DNA from: Nocardioides sp. InS609-2 | GTDB lineage: Bacteria; Actinomycetota; Actinomycetes; Propionibacteriales; Nocardioidaceae | Length of the DNA stretch: 64,000 nucleotides | Direction of reading: 5' to 3' | Assembly (NCBI RefSeq): GCF_023208195.1 | Contig: NZ_CP060034.1 | Span: forward strand, 4,340,001-4,404,000 | In this document: piece after piece, positions 61,504 through 64,000 of the stretch | Layout: every line of letters begins with the position of its first letter | How positions within the stretch are numbered: the stretch's first letter is position 1 | Translations under genes and position numbers: made by a program | The notes under the pieces: model-generated | Databases searched by the model: none | Seen by the model: only the letters and a program-made list of their open reading frames with translations | Told to the model about the DNA's origin: nothing

Positions 61504-62397
61504 ATGAGCCTGCCCGCCGCGCCGTTCGGCCGCGTCCTGACCGCGATGGCGACCGCTTTCGACGACGACGGGTCGGTCGACCTCGAGGCCACCGCCCGCA
61601 TCGCCACCCACCTGGTTGACCACGGCCACCACGGCGTGGTCGTCAGCGGCACCACGGGTGAGTCGCCGACCACCTCGGTCGAGGAGGACGGTCAGATCCT
61701 GCGGGCCGTCAAGGACGCCGTCGGCGACCGTGCCAGCGTGGTCGCGGGCATCGGCACCAACGCCACCGCACACTCGGTCGAGCTGGCCCGCCAGGCCGCC
61801 AAGATCGGCGCCGACGGGTTGCTGCTCGTCACGCCCTACTACAACAAGCCCGGCCCGGCCGGCGTCCTCCATCACTTCCGCACCGTGGTCGAGGCGACCG
61901 ACGTCCCGGTGATGCTCTACGACGTGCCGGCTCGCACCGGCACCACCATCGCCATGGAGACCTACGAGCAGGCCGTCACGTGGCCGCACGTGGTCGCCGT
62001 CAAGGACGCCGTCGGCGACTACGCCCGCGGCGTGCGCCTGCGCGAAATGGGCCTGGCCCTCTATTCCGGCGACGACATCGCCAACCTCGGCTGGCTGGCG
62101 CACGGCGCCTGCGGCGTCGTCTCGGTGGTCGGCCACGCGGCTGGCAACGAGACGCGCGCCATGGTCGACGCCTTCGAGTCCGGCGATCACGCCGAGGCCC
62201 TCGCGATCTTCACGCGGCTGCTCCCCGCGATCGACGCCGTCATGGGCGTCGCCAACTACGGAGCCACCACCGCCAAGGCAGCGCTTCAGCTGCTGGGCGT
62301 GCTCGACAACCGGAACGTGCGAGGACCGCTCGTTCCCCTCGACGACGACGAAGTGGCCGCCCTGCGTGCCGGCCTCGCGGCGTCCCACCTGATCTAG
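61504..62397 (+). CDS. dapA: 4-hydroxy-tetrahydrodipicolinate synthase
   Basis: A 297-aa aldolase condensing pyruvate and aspartate semialdehyde, first step to diaminopimelate and lysine. GTTGESPTTS, LLVTPYYNKPGPAG (active-site Tyr), and the Schiff-base Lys in VVAVKDAVGD. TAGCCT (61492-61497) sits 6 nt before ATG 61504, inside the end of folA, so it has its own leaderless promoter although folA is only 4 bp upstream. Confidence 0.95.
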   Translation: MSLPAAPFGRVLTAMATAFDDDGSVDLEATARIATHLVDHGHHGVVVSGTTGESPTTSVEEDGQILRAVKDAVGDRASVVAGIGTNATAHSVELARQAAKIGADGLLLVTPYYNKPGPAGVLHHFRTVVEATDVPVMLYDVPARTGTTIAMETYEQAVTWPHVVAVKDAVGDYARGVRLREMGLALYSGDDIANLGWLAHGACGVVSVVGHAAGNETRAMVDAFESGDHAEALAIFTRLLPAIDAVMGVANYGATTAKAALQLLGVLDNRNVRGPLVPLDDDEVAALRAGLAASHLI

Positions 62398-62406
62398 GAG
62401 AACCTC

Positions 62407-64000
62407 TTGTCCCACCCCCATCCCGAGCTGTCCGCGCCTGCCGCGCTCCCGGAGGGCGCCCTGCGGATCATCCCGCTCGGAGGCCTCGGCGAGGTCGGTC
62501 GCAACATGACGGTCTTCGAGTACGACGGCCGCCTGCTCATCGTCGACTGCGGAGTGCTGTTCCCGGAGGACCACCACCCGGGCGTCGACCTGATCCTGCC
62601 CGACTTCGACCCCATCCGTGACCGCCTCGACGACGTCGAGGCGCTCGTGCTGACCCACGGTCACGAGGACCACATCGGCGCCACGCCGTACCTCCTGCGC
62701 GAACGCGGTGACATCCCGCTCGTCGGCTCGAAGCTCACCCTCGCCCTGCTCGGCGCCAAGCTGCGGGAGCACCGCCTCAAGGAAACCGTGCACCACACGG
62801 TCGTGGCCGGCGACACGATGACGTTCGGCCCGTTCGAGCTCGAGTTCGTCGCGGTCAACCACTCGATCCCCGACGCACTGGCGGTCGCGATCCGCACCGG
62901 CGCCGGTCTCGTGCTGCACACCGGCGACTTCAAGATGGACCAGTTGCCCCTCGACGGCCGGGTCACCGACCTGCGTGCGTTCGCGCGCCTGGGGGAGGAG
63001 GGCGTCGACCTCTTCCTCACCGACTCCACCAACGCCGAGGTGCCCGGGTTCACCACCCACGAGAAAGACATCGGTCCGGTGCTCGACCGGGTGTTCCAGA
63101 AGAGCGAGCGGCGCATCATCGTGGCCTGCTTCGCCAGCCACGTGCACCGGGTCCAGCAGGCGCTCGACGCAGCCGTCGCGCACGACCGCAAGGTCGCCTA
63201 CGTCGGCCGGTCGATGGTGCGAAACATGCAGATCGCCAAGGAGCTCGGCTACCTCACCGTGCCGGCGGGCGTGCTCGTCGACGCCAAGGACTTGGCCGAC
63301 CTGCCGCCCGAGCGCCAGGTGCTGATCTCGACGGGGTCCCAGGGCGAGCCGCTCTCGGCGCTCAGCCGGATCGCGCAGCGCAACCACAACTTCGTGCACA
63401 TCGAGGAGGGCGACACCGTCGTCCTGGCCAGCTCGCTGATCCCCGGCAACGAGAACGCCGTCTACCGCGTCATCAACGGCCTGGCCCGCTGGGGCGCCAA
63501 CGTCGTGCACAGGGGCAACGCCCTGGTGCACGTCTCCGGCCACGCCAGCGCCGGTGAGCTCCTCTACTGCTACAACATCGTCCGCCCCCGCAACGTGCTG
63601 CCCGTGCACGGCGAGATCCGCCACCTGCACGCCAACGCCGAGCTGGCTCGGGCGACCGGAGTCGAGAACGTCGTCATCGCCGAGGACGGCGTGGTCGTCG
63701 ACCTCATCGACGGAGTGGCCAGGATCGCCGGCAAGGTGGAGTGCGGCTACGTCTTCGTCGACGGCACGAGCATCGGCGACATCACCGAGTCGTCGCTCAA
63801 GGACCGGCGGATCCTGGGTGAGGAGGGCTTCATCTCGGTGATCGTGGTCATCGACTCCGTCACCGGCAAGGTCTCGGGTGGACCCGAGATCCACGCCCGC
63901 GGATTCGCCGAGGACGACAAGGCCTTCGACGCCGTCAAGCCGGTCATCATCGAAGCCCTGGACAAGGCGGTCGCCGACGGTGTCGACGACACCCACCAGC
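62407..64000 (+). CDS. rnj: Ribonuclease J, C-terminus off window
   Basis: At least 531 residues, open to the end of the window. Metallo-beta-lactamase core with LTHGHEDHIGATPYLL (HxHxDH) and LHTGDFKMDQ, beta-CASP region SQGEPLSALSRIAQRNH and VHVSGHASAGELLY, and a C-terminal domain. A 5' exo/endo-RNase in mRNA decay and rRNA maturation. Start TTG 62407 is supported by AGGAG at 62396-62400, a leadered start in contrast to dapA. Confidence 0.95.
   Translation, partial: MSHPHPELSAPAALPEGALRIIPLGGLGEVGRNMTVFEYDGRLLIVDCGVLFPEDHHPGVDLILPDFDPIRDRLDDVEALVLTHGHEDHIGATPYLLRERGDIPLVGSKLTLALLGAKLREHRLKETVHHTVVAGDTMTFGPFELEFVAVNHSIPDALAVAIRTGAGLVLHTGDFKMDQLPLDGRVTDLRAFARLGEEGVDLFLTDSTNAEVPGFTTHEKDIGPVLDRVFQKSERRIIVACFASHVHRVQQALDAAVAHDRKVAYVGRSMVRNMQIAKELGYLTVPAGVLVDAKDLADLPPERQVLISTGSQGEPLSALSRIAQRNHNFVHIEEGDTVVLASSLIPGNENAVYRVINGLARWGANVVHRGNALVHVSGHASAGELLYCYNIVRPRNVLPVHGEIRHLHANAELARATGVENVVIAEDGVVVDLIDGVARIAGKVECGYVFVDGTSIGDITESSLKDRRILGEEGFISVIVVIDSVTGKVSGGPEIHARGFAEDDKAFDAVKPVIIEALDKAVADGVDDTHQ

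Noticed and set aside
61429..63996. 855-codon minus-strand open frame opposite dapA and rnj
   Set aside because: Mirror of two well-conserved genes; no recognisable domain.
1..64000. CRISPR arrays, tRNA or rRNA genes
   Set aside because: No regularly spaced direct repeats and no tRNA-like cloverleaf or rRNA sequence was recognised on either strand.

Overview
The window is high-GC DNA from an actinobacterium and looks most like Nocardioides or a close relative in the Propionibacteriales. This is inferred from family content, not from a search. The supporting traits are GTG and TTG starts, many leaderless genes (a TANNNT -10 box 6-7 nt before the start codon), two 13E12-type DUF222/HNH genes, a GlnR box at glnA, PadR/HAAS and DUF4191 proteins, and the order thyA-folA-dapA-rnj. 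I see no rRNA, tRNA or CRISPR array.

Layout. 1-1155: a DUF222/HNH protein running off the left edge. 1.4-8.7 kb: small metabolic and membrane genes (PEP-mutase-like, PepSY, GNAT, threonine-aldolase-like, methyltransferase, SatD pair). 8.7-17 kb: a protocatechuate / 4-hydroxybenzoate catabolic island. It has pobA, an IclR regulator and an AAHS transporter on the minus strand, diverging from pcaH-pcaG-pcaB-pcaDC-pcaF. Three matching 15-bp palindromes (TTCC-N7-GGAA) sit before the three transcription units. 17.9-24.5 kb: a degraded zone with a frameshifted second DUF222 copy, a decayed IS256/MULE-like element carrying a lipoprotein gene, an amidohydrolase, an internally deleted remnant of that amidohydrolase, a truncated gene, and a small HTH gene with a perfect 22-bp palindrome over its -10 box.

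24.8-35.5 kb: an unusual phosphate-uptake (Pst) operon. The order is pstC, pstA, a membrane-anchored PstS, an 852-aa anchored PstS-like protein, a sortase-fold protein lacking catalytic His and Cys, a secreted PstS-Ig protein, pstB, and a lytic transglycosylase. 35.9-40.9 kb: a roughly 5-kb genomic island bounded by a perfect 26-bp direct repeat that copies the 3' end of glnA. It has no integrase. It carries an HTH-nucleotidyltransferase pair resembling a toxin-antitoxin module, a wHTH-like gene, and a tandem ribbon-helix-helix gene cut in two by an IS1380-family element with a CTAG target duplication.

40.9-64 kb: mostly core genome. It contains glnA with a double GlnR box, lipA/lipB, sucB and lpd (lipoate-dependent 2-oxoacid dehydrogenase functions), pepA/gcvT, a PadR-HAAS membrane pair with a perfect 27-bp operator, and thyA-folA-dapA-rnj. 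rnj runs off the right edge. The most novel items are the glnA island with its HTH-nucleotidyltransferase module and the Pst operon with its inactive sortase homologue and three PstS-like proteins.
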